DNA from: Hyphomonadaceae bacterium JAD_PAG50586_4 | GTDB lineage: Bacteria; Pseudomonadota; Alphaproteobacteria; Caulobacterales; Aquidulcibacteraceae | Length of the DNA stretch: 64,000 nucleotides | Assembly (NCBI GenBank): GCA_023242925.1 | Contig: CP096134.1 | Span: 3,925,501 to 3,989,500 of the forward strand | Direction of reading: 5' to 3' | In this document: in pieces, positions 9,489 to 18,211 of the stretch | Position numbering within the stretch: position 1 is the stretch's first letter | Layout of the letters: each line of letters begins with the position of its first letter | Notes under the pieces: generated by a model | Database searches by the model: none | Told to the model about the DNA's origin: nothing | Seen by the model: only the letters and a program-made list of their open reading frames with translations | Made by a program: the position numbers and the translations under genes

Positions 9489-10490
9489 CTATTCCTGCAT
9501 CGGCTCGACGACGAGCGAACGGGCCAAGAGTTCGGTGATTGTGATGCCGATCGCCTGACGACCGCCGAACGCGGTGCCTTGTGTCCGGCGTTGCGCCCGC
9601 TGGAGATAAGTCTGGTAGGCGTTCGACGGCAGTGGGATGTAACCTACTTGGCTGGAGTAGCGGCCGGCGTTGTTGATGAAGTATTGGACGAATTGCTGGA
9701 CCTGCGGACGACGCAATTCGGCGGCGTTGACGTAGATAAACATGGGCCGAGACAGCGGCGCGTAAGTGCCGTTCTCTGCATTCTCGACGCTGGGCGCGAC
9801 TGGACCGGCGCCGTTGTCAATAGCTAGGCCGCGCAGCCTCGACTGATTCTCGTGCAGATAGGCCAAACCGAAATAGCCCATACCGCCCCTGTTGGACGAC
9901 ACGCCTTGCACGGTCACATTGTCATCTTCCGTCGGCGTGTAGTCGGTGCGCGACGCGCGCGAGCGCCCGACCACGGCTTCGGTGAAATAGTCGAACGTAC
10001 CCGAAGCAGTTCCGGCGCCGAACAACACCAAAGGCAAGTCCGGATAGGATGGATTGATCTGGCGCCAATTGGTGACAGTCGAATTCGGCTCCCAGACGCG
10101 GCGCAGCTCGGCAATAGTTATCGAGCGCACTGGGTTGGAGGGATGAACCACGACGGTGAGCGCGTCGAACGCGACCGGAATTTCGACAAACTGAACGCCG
10201 GCGGCGCGGCAGGCCGCCATTTCGCCGCCGGTGATCGGACGCGATGCGTTCGAGATTTGCGTCTCGCCGCGACAGAATTTTCGGAAGCCCCCGCCGGTGC
10301 CGGATTCACCCACGGTGACACGGACGCGACCTTGGGTTTGTTGTTGGAAACCTTCAGCCACTGCTTCGGAGAGCGGAAACACCGTCGATGAGCCATCGAC
10401 CTGAATGGTGAACGCCTGTTGCGCCAGTGCTGTGCCCGATAGCGCAAAAACGGCGACCACCGCACTCGCAAGCCTATACAACAAACCCAT
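9489..10490 (-). CDS. pstS: PstS-like phosphate-binding periplasmic protein
   Basis: 333-residue solute-binding protein of the PstS family. The signal peptide ends SGTALAQQ, followed by the family start VDGSSTVFPLSEAVAEGFQQ, a phosphate-loop stretch GESGTGGGFRKFCRGETQI, NASRPI, and GAGTASGTFDYFTEA, which make the anion-binding cleft. ATG 10490 has AGGGG at a good distance; TTG 10508 is less likely. The ABC subunits pstC, pstA, pstB and phoU are not next to it, as is common for PstS paralogues that serve as extra high-affinity binders or sensors. It converges on the PhoD gene at 7283-9337. A single CTGTCAC (10545-10551, minus strand) sits upstream but is only half a PHO box. Confidence 0.85.
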   Translation of the reverse strand: MGLLYRLASAVVAVFALSGTALAQQAFTIQVDGSSTVFPLSEAVAEGFQQQTQGRVRVTVGESGTGGGFRKFCRGETQISNASRPITGGEMAACRAAGVQFVEIPVAFDALTVVVHPSNPVRSITIAELRRVWEPNSTVTNWRQINPSYPDLPLVLFGAGTASGTFDYFTEAVVGRSRASRTDYTPTEDDNVTVQGVSSNRGGMGYFGLAYLHENQSRLRGLAIDNGAGPVAPSVENAENGTYAPLSRPMFIYVNAAELRRPQVQQFVQYFINNAGRYSSQVGYIPLPSNAYQTYLQRAQRRTQGTAFGGRQAIGITITELLARSLVVEPMQE

Positions 10491-10582
10491 CTTCACGCCC
10501 CTGTTCAAGCACGGTGGCGACTACCGAGGTTTTGTATTGGTTTCGTGACAGGTGCTGCATTCTCCTCCATCTCGGAAGCCAG

Positions 10583-10830
10583 ATGACGGTCTTATTCACC
10601 ATCGTTTTGCTTGCCTTACTCATGACTGCGGCCGTCATCGACAGTCGGAGCATGCGGATGCCAAACGCGCTCAACGCCGTGATCGCACGGCGTCGCATTG
10701 CCGCGCCCCTGTCACTGGATCGCCCCCTCATCGATGCCCTTTTGGGCATCGCGTTTGCCTATGGGAGGGCGGCCGATTGGGAGGTTGAAGCGCTTGCGCG
10801 TGAAAACAGAGAATTGTCGCCCATTGCACC
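10583..10830 (+). pseudogene. Possible remnant of an A24-type prepilin peptidase
   Basis: From ATG 10583 the frame reads a hydrophobic segment VLFTIVLLALLMTAAVIDSR followed by MRMPNALN. An Asp followed by (I/M)PN is the pattern of the first catalytic Asp region in CpaA/TadV-type prepilin peptidases. After about 70 residues the frame loses protein character and runs into sequence better explained by the opposite-strand zinc-ribbon ORF. A short decayed copy is the best reading; it may also be a chance ORF. Confidence 0.25.
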
Positions 10831-10855
10831 TCATAAAGCGGACAAGCGAGGTCAG

Positions 10856-11083
10856 CTATTTTGCAGGCAGACCGACGACGACGCGCGCCCCGCCACAGGC
10901 TGTGCAGACGAGCCTGAGCGCCAGCTCATCCAGTTTCGTCGAGGAGCCACGGCGGGAAGCGAAGAATCGGATGTCGAGGCGAGTGTGCGCTCCGCACGCT
11001 CCCGATAATGGATTGTCGCGTAGCGCTGAACGGCTCTTCTGCCCCACAACCGCCGGCGGAACTGTCGACCTCGCCCTTACCAA
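10856..11083 (-). CDS. Small zinc-ribbon protein, paralogue of 6367-6572
   Basis: 75-residue ORF whose second half is clearly coding: GACGAHTRLDIRFFASRRG, then DELALRLVCTACGGARVVVG. The ACG and CTACG pairs make a four-Cys-like zinc ribbon lacking one visible Cys in the first pair. It aligns over about 45 residues with the frameshifted gene at 6367-6572. The N-terminus before residue 30 does not look conserved and the true start is uncertain; an upstream frameshift is possible. Function unknown. Confidence 0.5.
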   Translation of the reverse strand: MVRARSTVPPAVVGQKSRSALRDNPLSGACGAHTRLDIRFFASRRGSSTKLDELALRLVCTACGGARVVVGLPAK

Positions 11084-11266
11084 AGGTGCGCCCTATCAAT
11101 GTCCGCTTGAGCTAATTTCGACGTAAAGCCGAATGGGTCGTCATGCCCCACAACAGGCGCCAGCCCTCCCTTAGTCCTGTCGTCGACGCCGCCGGCAGCC
11201 GCGTCGACTTTCGTTGGGCGCCCGCGGACCGACGCCTTCACTTGACGGAAAATGAATGCGCCCAAG
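11084..11266. other. Short gap, nothing identified
   Basis: No convincing gene; one 74-codon minus-strand frame lacks any recognisable feature. Confidence 0.4.
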
Positions 11267-11863
11267 TCACCTAGGCGCACCATTTTCCGGCGGCAGCGCA
11301 CGTTCAGGAATGGCTTCGAGCGCGACGCCGCGCGGCATCGCTTTAAGCACCCAGCCCCAGAAGATTGGCAGCATCAACAAGATAACCCCTAACTTCACCA
11401 GGTTTGCGAACGGCAACGCATCAAGCGGCGTACGCACGGCCACCAACACGTAAAGCAACGCACCGAGCCCCAGCAGCGAAGCCAACAACAGTAGGAAATA
11501 GCGCTTGGGCGTTTCGCCAATCAGCGCCTGCGTTTTGGGATTGGCTTCCGCGAGGCGCGTCAACGCCGCGCGCACGAAGGGCGTGTAGCTGGCGGAGCGC
11601 TCTTCGTATTTGCCGCCGCCGAGGAAATGGCCGTTATAGATTTCAATCTTGCGATTGTGCCTGGGTTGAAGCTCGAACACGTAGCGCCACGGCTGGGCCC
11701 GTGTGGGCTCATGGCACAGCCGCACGCTGACGAAATCCTTCCAAGGGTAGCGACGTTCGTGGCCCGATGCGCCCCGTGTGACGAGTGCGTCCGGCTCGAC
11801 GCGCCACTCGCGCTCGCCGCGAGAAATCGCGCCCCACCGACTAACGTACTTAACCGGCTCCAT
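11267..11863 (-). CDS. Hypothetical membrane protein with two C-terminal transmembrane helices
   Basis: 198 residues from ATG 11863. The first ~115 residues look like a soluble beta-rich (PH-like) domain: WRVEPDALVTRG, YPWKDFVSVRLCHEP, RYVFELQPRHNRKIEIYNGH. Two hydrophobic helices follow, YFLLLLASLLGLGALLYVLV and LVKLGVILLMLPIFWGWVL, then a short tail. This layout fits a family of uncharacterised proteobacterial membrane proteins; I cannot name a function. A longer upstream frame (to 11968) exists, but its extra residues do not look protein-like. Confidence 0.7.
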   Translation of the reverse strand: MEPVKYVSRWGAISRGEREWRVEPDALVTRGASGHERRYPWKDFVSVRLCHEPTRAQPWRYVFELQPRHNRKIEIYNGHFLGGGKYEERSASYTPFVRAALTRLAEANPKTQALIGETPKRYFLLLLASLLGLGALLYVLVAVRTPLDALPFANLVKLGVILLMLPIFWGWVLKAMPRGVALEAIPERALPPENGAPR

Positions 11864-12028
11864 TCCAGGAACTGACCTCAAGACTGGCGCACCCGACAGG
11901 GAGACCACATTAGCCAAAGACAATGACTTAGATGTCAAACCGACAAAATCCAACTCATGGCTTTTCAAGGCGTTGCAAAACGGCTGTCAAACCCAGAGTG
12001 AGGCTTGCGAAGCTGCGGTGCACCAGCC

Positions 12029-12500
12029 CTAGATGCTATTGAGTATCTCTTTTCGACGTTGGGCGTATTCTGCGTCATCGAGCAAACCCTTCGCCCGAAG
12101 ATCATTCAAGACAGTCAGGCGATCCTCCGCCGAACCGCCTTTGGTTTGAGTGGATGCTCCTCCCGCGTGGCCCGTCGCCGCAGCACATGCAGCATTGATG
12201 TCGTTCATAAAGCCACCTCATCAAACACAGTGTTCCCTTTGCTGTCCCTGGTGAGATTGAGTATTCGCGGCCCAGTGCCAACGTCCACTGCTTCAGGTCT
12301 GCATTTGTCGGACGCTCTTTCAAAGCCGCCAATGATCCAAGGTAGGCAGCGTGTGCCTCTTCGATAGCCTTGTTCTTCTGAACCGCGTGAATAATCGCCG
12401 CGACGACGACAAGCCCTACGATAATCCAGATCGCCGTCTTCAAGGACGTCGCCAATCTCGTCCAAATCGCTTTCGGTGAAGCCATCGGCACGTTCGTCAC
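12029..12500 (-). pseudogene. Membrane-anchored protein with SHOCT domain, two frameshifts
   Basis: Three frames make one recognisable protein. First frame (from GTG 12500 or ATG 12485): a transmembrane helix AIWIIVGLVVVAAIIHAV, then SLAALKERPTNADLKQWTL and GREYS. Second frame: NLTRDSKGNTVFDEVAL. Third frame, entered at 12206-12208 where stop and ATG overlap: MNDINAACAA, then LNDLRAKGLLDDAEYAQRRK, a short C-terminal (SHOCT) domain. Two single-base losses, near 12255-12262 and 12206-12211, restore the reading frame. Proteins with the TNADLR...GREYSNLTR...TVFDEVALMNDINAA layout are widespread but uncharacterised. A minus-strand ORF starting at 12609 (LDKINKLSRDELLDVMRRE) may be a separate small gene just upstream. 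Confidence 0.55.
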
Positions 12501-12661
12501 TCCGGTGATGGGTCGTGGCGAACATGGAGTGCTCCAATGGCAACTCTTCGCGTCGCATCACGTCGAGAAGCTCATCGCGTGAGAGTTTGTTGATTTTGTC
12601 TAGCGTCATGTCTCACCCACAAGAAAAGCAACGTGCAACGGCTGTTGCTAAGGGACGAAAA

Positions 12662-13110
12662 TCACTTAGCCACCCCGGCGTCCGCAGTAGCGGGCTGCGG
12701 ATTCCGAAGCGGTCGCGAAAGTTGCGTCCCCAGAAGTTTGCTCCGGTGCTTGAATGAAGCGAACTCTCTTGGGTCTATCGGGCGTGATGCGTTTTCTCTC
12801 CACCCGTTCCTGATACCTAGCAGCTCCTCTGCTCGCTTCGCTTGGCTGGCTGTGAGCACCGCTTTTTGAACAACTCTGGTATTTGTTCACGAGTCTGATT
12901 TGCGGCCGAAAGGCTCGATCCATTCTGCACCGCAAGGTCGCGAATAATGTAGGCGACCGCAGACCAAACCTTCATCGCGGTCTTGTAACGCTAGCGAGCA
13001 TTGTCAGCGTGCTCATCCACGGCTTCTTGCAAGGCTTCAGCGGCACCGTCATTGGCAACCGCTTGCTGAACCTCGTCCTCATGCGGTCGCGGCCATAAGC
13101 GCCGATGCCA
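12662..13110 (-). pseudogene. Coding remnant of unknown family, stop and frameshift
   Basis: Protein-like sequence can be read as EDEVQQAVANDGAAEALQEA, DEHADNAR, an in-frame TAG near 13003, RYKTAMKVWSAVAYIIRDL, SSLSAANQTREQIPELFKK, then after a shift in a run of A (AAAAA) AVLTASQAKRAEELLGIRNG up to TGA at 12662. The composition (helical, Ala/Glu rich) holds across the breaks, so I believe one gene is decaying or badly sequenced here. No family recognised. Confidence 0.35.
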
Positions 13111-13225
13111 CCATATCGCCTGCTGACGCGAAAGTCCGCTTGAGCAGGCCGTGCTAGCCTCACGCCCGCTTCCTGCCGGACTGGTCGTCCGGAACTCGAT
13201 GTCGCGCTATTCGGGAGCGCGTCGC

Positions 13226-14413
13226 TTATACTCGCCATCGCAGAACGAGCGCCGAGGGCTGCAAGAACTCGTAACCGCTTGGGCGAGCGGTCTTTTCAAG
13301 ATCGACGTTGCAGTTCGGCAACCGATCCATCAGACGCGAAAGCGCAATGCGAACCTCTGCACGCGCGAGATTGGACCCAAGGCAAGTATGCGGTCCGGTC
13401 GCAAAGGCCAGATGGCGCGACAGATTCTCGCGATCAATGTTGAATGCATCAGCGTCGGCAAAAACCCGCGGATCGCGATTGGCGCTGCCAAGGATACAAT
13501 TGATGAGGCTGCCGCTCTTAATAGCCACGCCAGCCACTTCAACATCGCGTGTAACTACACGCGTCGCCGCCTGCACCGGGGACAACCAGCGAGCGCTTTC
13601 CTCGACGACGCGTACCAACGCCTCGCGATCCGTGCGGACGCGCTCCATAACCTCGCGATGAAGTGCAAGCGCATAAAGCGTGTTGAGAATAAGCGCCTCC
13701 ACTGTCGAGATGCCGCCAAAAAAGATGATCAGCGCATTCTGCAGAATCTCTTCCTCGTTGAGGCGCACATCAGCCGGCGTTTCCAGCAAGGCTGCAAAGA
13801 GGCTCGCCCGCGGAAGCGCGCCCGGCGCATTGAGGCGTGCACGCATGTGCGCTTTGAATTCTCCGACACAGGACTTGGCGCGCGCCCTCACCTGTGGGTC
13901 CCAGGTATAATTGGCGAGAGCCGCTTCAAATGCATCGTACCAACGGCGCAAGAGAGTTTCGTCCTCTGCGGGCAGCCCGAAAACAGACAGCATCACCTGC
14001 ACGGGTAGCCGGCAAGCAAACGCGCGGCGCAACTCAATCGAGCCTGCGGCCCGGAAATCATCAATGAGACGATCAACCATTGCAGCGATCTGGCTCTCGA
14101 GACGCTCGCGCACACTCTTGGGCGCGAACGGTCCGCGCAGCGCAAGACGCATGCGGACCTGCTCTGGACCGTCGATTGTCATCATGTGCCGGCCGAAAGT
14201 ATCGTAGACCAGCATATCGTCGGCGCCGACGGCGAACGTCTCGTGATCCTTCAGTATTGCCGCGACGTCCTCATGGCGCGTGACATAGAACATGCCCAAT
14301 TGCTGAACCCACGAGACCGGTTCGTGCTCACGTAGCCGCGACCAAGCAGCGTAGGGATCCGCACCCAATGTCGCTGGTTCAATTGCAGCGCCGATCGGCC
14401 AAGCCTCAGACAA
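13226..14413 (-). CDS. Cytochrome P450
   Basis: Soluble bacterial P450 monooxygenase, 395 residues from TTG 14413. That start has AAGGAG seven bases upstream and overlaps the stop of the preceding gene by eight bases; ATG 14449 is the alternative. Helix I shows NALIIFFGGISTVEAL (oxygen-activating acid/alcohol pair replaced by Gly-Gly-Ile-Ser-Thr), the ExxR is in VVEESARWLSP, and the haem loop is FATGPHTCLGSNLAR with the axial Cys. It is the second gene of an operon with the M81 peptidase and would hydroxylate a hydrophobic intermediate of the island's pathway. No ferredoxin or reductase gene is adjacent. Substrate unknown. Confidence 0.88.
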   Translation of the reverse strand: MSEAWPIGAAIEPATLGADPYAAWSRLREHEPVSWVQQLGMFYVTRHEDVAAILKDHETFAVGADDMLVYDTFGRHMMTIDGPEQVRMRLALRGPFAPKSVRERLESQIAAMVDRLIDDFRAAGSIELRRAFACRLPVQVMLSVFGLPAEDETLLRRWYDAFEAALANYTWDPQVRARAKSCVGEFKAHMRARLNAPGALPRASLFAALLETPADVRLNEEEILQNALIIFFGGISTVEALILNTLYALALHREVMERVRTDREALVRVVEESARWLSPVQAATRVVTRDVEVAGVAIKSGSLINCILGSANRDPRVFADADAFNIDRENLSRHLAFATGPHTCLGSNLARAEVRIALSRLMDRLPNCNVDLEKTARPSGYEFLQPSALVLRWRV

Positions 14414-15878
14414 GTTGTTCTCCTTGATTAGCGCATGTCGCCCCATCAAGCGGCCACATCGGCCGCGGCAAGCGCCTGAACGGCAACGCCGCCAGATCGG
14501 TGTTCATCGCCGTTGGTGTCGCGGCCGAAAGCACCTCGTCGGTGAGGTCAGCGAAACCCGCTCGAAAGTGATTTGAGGATTTGAGAGCAATGACGCGATA
14601 ATCCTCAAGTCGAGCTCCGGTCGCCGTAAAAAGTTCGCGCCAGAGCGCCTCACGACGACGTCCCGTGATGATGATATCGCCGCAATCGGTCGCGAGACGC
14701 ACGATCGGCCCGACTGGTGCGCCGGGCGCAGCACCTGGCGGCGGTGAAACCGATTTCGCAATCCCCGCCACACGCCCCTCCACCTCAAAAGGCGGGCCGG
14801 AAAAGTGAGAGAGCTTGCCCCCGATCGACAAACGAAGCGTGCGCCCGACGCCAGCGGCGAGGCAGGCGTCGAGGGCGGTCGCATCGTTCACAAGCGCTAC
14901 GCCGATCTTGCCTATCCCGGAGGCCCACAGGGGCGCCAACAGATGCGTGGAATCGCCATCGGCGCCGCCGCCCGGGTTGTCGCAAGTGTCAGCAATGATG
15001 AAGCGCTTGTCGGGAGACGCGCGCACACGGGCAATGCAATCTGCGACACTGAGATAGCTTTGCGCCGCCTCTTCGCAGATCGCGCTGAAGCGCAGGCCCG
15101 CCGCTTCGGCGACGACCTGCGCGCGCTGACGATCGTCATTTGTATAGACCAGCATTTTGGCGCCGTTATCAGCACTATCCGCCCAAGGAAAACCGTGGAT
15201 CAAAGACACCGAGAGCACCCCAGCCGCTTTCTCATCGGCTTTCATGCTGGCGACAAACTCGCGCATCGGCGATCGCAAGGTGGCGAAGCCGCCGAGCGCG
15301 CGCAAAGGCGCAACCGCGCTTTGGGGCCGAATTTCTCTACGCCACGCAGAGACCGCGAGCGCGAACAGTTCGCGTGCGCGTTCGCCTATATCGGTGTGGG
15401 GATATTCCTTATAAGCCACGAGCAGATCAGCGGCGTTGAGCATGCGCGCGCTGAGTGTGGCGTGTGGATCAAGCAAGGCGCCAATCTTGACCGATGAGCC
15501 CACGATCTCGCGCGCCGCCGCAAGCAGATCGCCTTCGCAATCTGGCTCCCCTCGGCTGACATCGCGCCATGCAAATCCAGCAGAACGATATCGAGCGGCG
15601 TTGCCGCCTTCAGACTGTTTAGAACTTCGCTGCGCAATTCGGCATATGCGTCGGCCGCGACAGCGCCGCCTGGGGTCGCCGCCAGGGCGGGGCCTCTGAC
15701 AATGTCAGCGCCTGCTGCGCGCGCGAGAAAGCATTTCCGCATAGCCGGGATGGGCGTCCCGATCGAGCGGTCCCTCGCCCGAGGGAACGTAGCCATGCGC
15801 GCGGAAGTCAGCCAAGGTGGTTGCGCGCGCCACGAAAGAGTTTGTCTCCGTACGCAAAGCGGCAATGAAAAGTCGCAT
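14406..15878 (-). pseudogene. mlrC: M81 family metallopeptidase (microcystinase C-like), two frameshifts
   Basis: Zinc peptidase of family M81, the family of MlrC, about 490 residues when repaired. ATG 15878 opens with FIAALRTETNSF, the family's N-terminal ETN motif. A shift in a CG repeat (15715-15727) leads to ARAAGADIVRGP and DIVLLDLHGAMSAEG (metal-binding DxH). A second shift in a run of four C (15548-15551) leads to IGALLDPHATLS and FIIADTCDNPGGGADGDST, also family signatures. MlrC cleaves the Adda-Glu bond of linearised microcystin; most M81 members have unknown peptide substrates. An operator-like site lies four bases upstream of the start. The P450 follows with overlapping translation signals. 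The gene symbol gives the nearest named family member, not a proven function. Confidence 0.8.
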
Positions 15879-15881
15879 TTA

Positions 15882-15895
15882 TGAAGTTGACCTCA
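15882..15895. promoter_or_regulatory. Island operator copy A
   Basis: TGAAGTTGACCTCA, 12 of 14 positions matching the palindrome TGAGGTTAACCTCA. It lies between the divergent M81 peptidase (start 15878) and P1 peptidase (start 15947). For the latter, TTGACC (15887-15892) and GAGAAT (15910-15915) at 17-base spacing could be -35 and -10 boxes, with the site over the -35. Confidence 0.55.
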
Positions 15896-15946
15896 GTTTC
15901 TCTTTAGCCGAGAATAGGGCTCCCTTGTTTGCTAGGCAATGCTTCG

Positions 15947-17104
15947 ATGACGCTCACCCTTCGCGCGCTTGCACTCCTTGTTCTTACGTGTGCGATCGCC
16001 GCACCAGCGGTCGCGCAGACCTCCCCACGCGCGCGCGACCTCGGCGTGCCCTTCGCCGGTGAACCAGGGCCGCTCAACGCGATCACCGATGTGGCTGGCG
16101 TCGAAGTGGGCCACGTGACCATCGTGCGAGGCGACGATATCCGTACCGGCGCCACAGCAATTTTTCCGCGCGGGCGCCAAGGTATCGTCACGGGCGCGAC
16201 CGCCGCTGTTTTCGACTTTAACGGCACCGGCGAGCTGACAGGATCGCATCTGATCGACGAAATTGGCGCCTTCTATGGACCTGTCGTGCTGACTGGAACG
16301 ACCGGCGTCGGCGCCGCGCGCGATGGCGTGCAGCGCTGGGTTGGCGCTAATTTCAGCGATCCTTTGGTCCGCTACACTCAATTGCTGCCTGTGATCGGCG
16401 AAACCTATGACGGTGGATTGAGCGACGCATGGCGCATGGCGTTAACGCCAGACGATGTCGTCTTGGCCCTCCAGAGCGCGCGCACCGGGCCTGTGCCTGA
16501 GGGCTCGGTCGGCGGCGGCACCGGCATGGTGTGTTTTTATTTCAAATGCGGCATCGGCACATCATCGCGCATTGTGAACTTTGGGCCGGGCGCCTCGTTC
16601 ACGGTTGGCGTTCTGGTGCAGGCCAATCAGGGCGTGCGTGATCAGCTGACCATCGCTGGCGTGCCGGTCGGCCGCGAGATTCGCGATCTTGCACCGCGCC
16701 GCGCGACCGTTCCGGGTGAATCGACCGACGGCTCGATCATCGTCATCATCGCCACCGACGCACCTTTGCTGCCCAACCAGATGTCTCGCCTTGCCCGGCG
16801 CGCGACAATCGGGCTCGGTCGCACCGGCGCACAGGGCGACAGCGGCTCTGGGGACATTTTTCTCGCGTTCACGACAGCCAATCCGGTGCCGATTGGCAGC
16901 GAAGCCCCGCTCACATTCCAGAGCATTCCCAATGAAGCACTCGATCCCCTCTTTGACGGGGTTGTACAGGCCACTGAAGAGGCGATCATCAATGCGCTTG
17001 TTGCGGGTCGTGACATGAACGGCCGCGGCAATTCAGTCGTGTACGGCATGCCCCACGCACGGGTGCGTCAAGTTCTGCGCCGTCGCGGCGTCTTGGGCGA
17101 TTAA
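15947..17104 (+). CDS. P1 family (DmpA-like) aminopeptidase, secreted
   Basis: 385-residue N-terminal-nucleophile hydrolase of the DmpA/P1 family, which releases N-terminal D- or L-residues or beta-amino acids. A signal peptide (LALLVLTCAIAAPAVAQ) from ATG 15947 sends it to the periplasm; an upstream TTG at 15929 is less likely. Family marks: ITDVAGVEVGHVTI, GSVGGGTGMVCF and TDGSIIVIIATDAPLLPNQM, where the Ser after Gly is the self-cleavage site and nucleophile. The C-terminus has the usual ATEEAIINAL...NSVVYG. It is divergent from the M81 gene and shares operator A, so it probably acts on peptides entering the same pathway. Confidence 0.87.
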   Translation: MTLTLRALALLVLTCAIAAPAVAQTSPRARDLGVPFAGEPGPLNAITDVAGVEVGHVTIVRGDDIRTGATAIFPRGRQGIVTGATAAVFDFNGTGELTGSHLIDEIGAFYGPVVLTGTTGVGAARDGVQRWVGANFSDPLVRYTQLLPVIGETYDGGLSDAWRMALTPDDVVLALQSARTGPVPEGSVGGGTGMVCFYFKCGIGTSSRIVNFGPGASFTVGVLVQANQGVRDQLTIAGVPVGREIRDLAPRRATVPGESTDGSIIVIIATDAPLLPNQMSRLARRATIGLGRTGAQGDSGSGDIFLAFTTANPVPIGSEAPLTFQSIPNEALDPLFDGVVQATEEAIINALVAGRDMNGRGNSVVYGMPHARVRQVLRRRGVLGD

Positions 17105-18117
17105 GGTGCTAACGGCTTGGCCTGACCAGGCGAGAGCGTCATGAGACAAAGGATTTCAAAGAGGATCTGCGCTGCGGTCAATGCCGTCGAGACGCTTGGG
17201 TCGTAGGCAGGAGCGACCTCCACGACATCACCGGCCACAACATTCAACCCCGCCAATCCGGTAAGCATGGCGATCGCTTGACGCGCGCTTAAGCCGCCAG
17301 CCTCAGGCGTGCCTGTGCCTGGCGTGATGCTCGGATCAAGCACGTCCACATCGAAGCTCACATAAACCGGCGCATCGCCAACGACAGCACGCGCGCGCGC
17401 AACGACGCCAGCCACCCCCAGCATGTCGACATCCTCCATGTGCAGCACAGTCATTCCCGACGCATAAGAAAACGCCCAACACGGCTCGGCCGCACCGCGT
17501 ATGCCGATTTGAATCGTGCGCTCAGAATCTAAGACGCCTTCCAACACTGCCTCTCGAAATGGTCCGCCGTGATGAAATTTTCTGCCATCGATGGGGCCCT
17601 CTGTGTCGCAATGGGCATCGAAATGGATCAGCGCCAGCGGCGCACCCCGGCCCAACGCTTTCAGAATCGGCAATGTGATCGAATGATCGCCGCCAACCGC
17701 CAATGGCCGGATCCCAGCGCGTGTAAGTGCGCTGAACGTCTTTTCGATATCGGCATGGCAAAGGTTGAGATCGTAGCGCGATCGCATCTCGACATCGCCA
17801 AGATCCAAGACGCGTCGCTGCTGCATAGGCTCAATTTTGTGCACGTGATGATAAGGACCCACACGCTCAATCGCGCGCAACGCGCGCGGACCAAACCGCG
17901 CGCCCGGGCGATTGGTGACGCCAAGATCCATCGGCACACCGATGAGACCAATGTCGCATGCAGGCACGCCGTCGCGCTGTGTGGCGCCATGATGGGCGGG
18001 CGCTCCAAGCAAAGTGAGCGGCTCAGCGCACCCCTGCTGGGATCTGTCGGTAGGCGTGGTATCGCCGCTCGGCCAGCCAAACTGCCTGCGCAAATGCTGG
18101 AGACGGTCAGGATGCAT
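17101..18117 (-). CDS. Ureohydrolase (arginase/agmatinase family)
   Basis: Mn-dependent ureohydrolase, 338 residues from ATG 18117. All metal-binding motifs are present: GGDHS, DAHCD and SFDVDVLDPSITPGTGTPE. N-terminal CDIGLIGVPMDLGVTNRPGA is typical for agmatinase, guanidinobutyrase and related enzymes; the exact guanidino substrate cannot be set from sequence. It would remove urea from arginine or an arginine-derived compound. It is transcribed away from the acyl-CoA ligase with operator B between, and overlaps the end of the P1 peptidase gene by four bases in convergent arrangement. An Arg-related step next to peptidases suggests the peptide substrate contains arginine. Confidence 0.87.
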   Translation of the reverse strand: MHPDRLQHLRRQFGWPSGDTTPTDRSQQGCAEPLTLLGAPAHHGATQRDGVPACDIGLIGVPMDLGVTNRPGARFGPRALRAIERVGPYHHVHKIEPMQQRRVLDLGDVEMRSRYDLNLCHADIEKTFSALTRAGIRPLAVGGDHSITLPILKALGRGAPLALIHFDAHCDTEGPIDGRKFHHGGPFREAVLEGVLDSERTIQIGIRGAAEPCWAFSYASGMTVLHMEDVDMLGVAGVVARARAVVGDAPVYVSFDVDVLDPSITPGTGTPEAGGLSARQAIAMLTGLAGLNVVAGDVVEVAPAYDPSVSTALTAAQILFEILCLMTLSPGQAKPLAP

Positions 18118-18177
18118 GTGCTTATTCCCTCGTGGACGCCACACTCTAAGTGGCGCGCATTGACGCTGTCTATTATT

Positions 18178-18191
18178 TGAGGATAACCTCA
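18178..18191. promoter_or_regulatory. Island operator copy B
   Basis: TGAGGATAACCTCA, the best copy (13 of 14 positions of TGAGGTTAACCTCA); flanking TT and AAT extend the symmetry. It lies between the divergent ureohydrolase (18117) and acyl-CoA ligase (18212), 60 and 20 bases from their starts. Confidence 0.6.
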
Positions 18192-18211
18192 ATATTAGAA
18201 AGACACCTGCT

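Noticed and set aside
6269..10551. PHO boxes near the TonB receptor and pstS
   Set aside because: Only single CTGTCAC halves (6269-6275, 10545-10551); the second half at 11-base spacing matches poorly (3 of 7).
11077..11301. 74-codon minus-strand ORF
   Set aside because: No ribosome site, no family motif, and composition not protein-like.
11867..11880. A seventh island operator (TGACCTCA near 11873-11880)
   Set aside because: Only the right half fits; about 8 of 14 positions match and the invariant TGA is missing.
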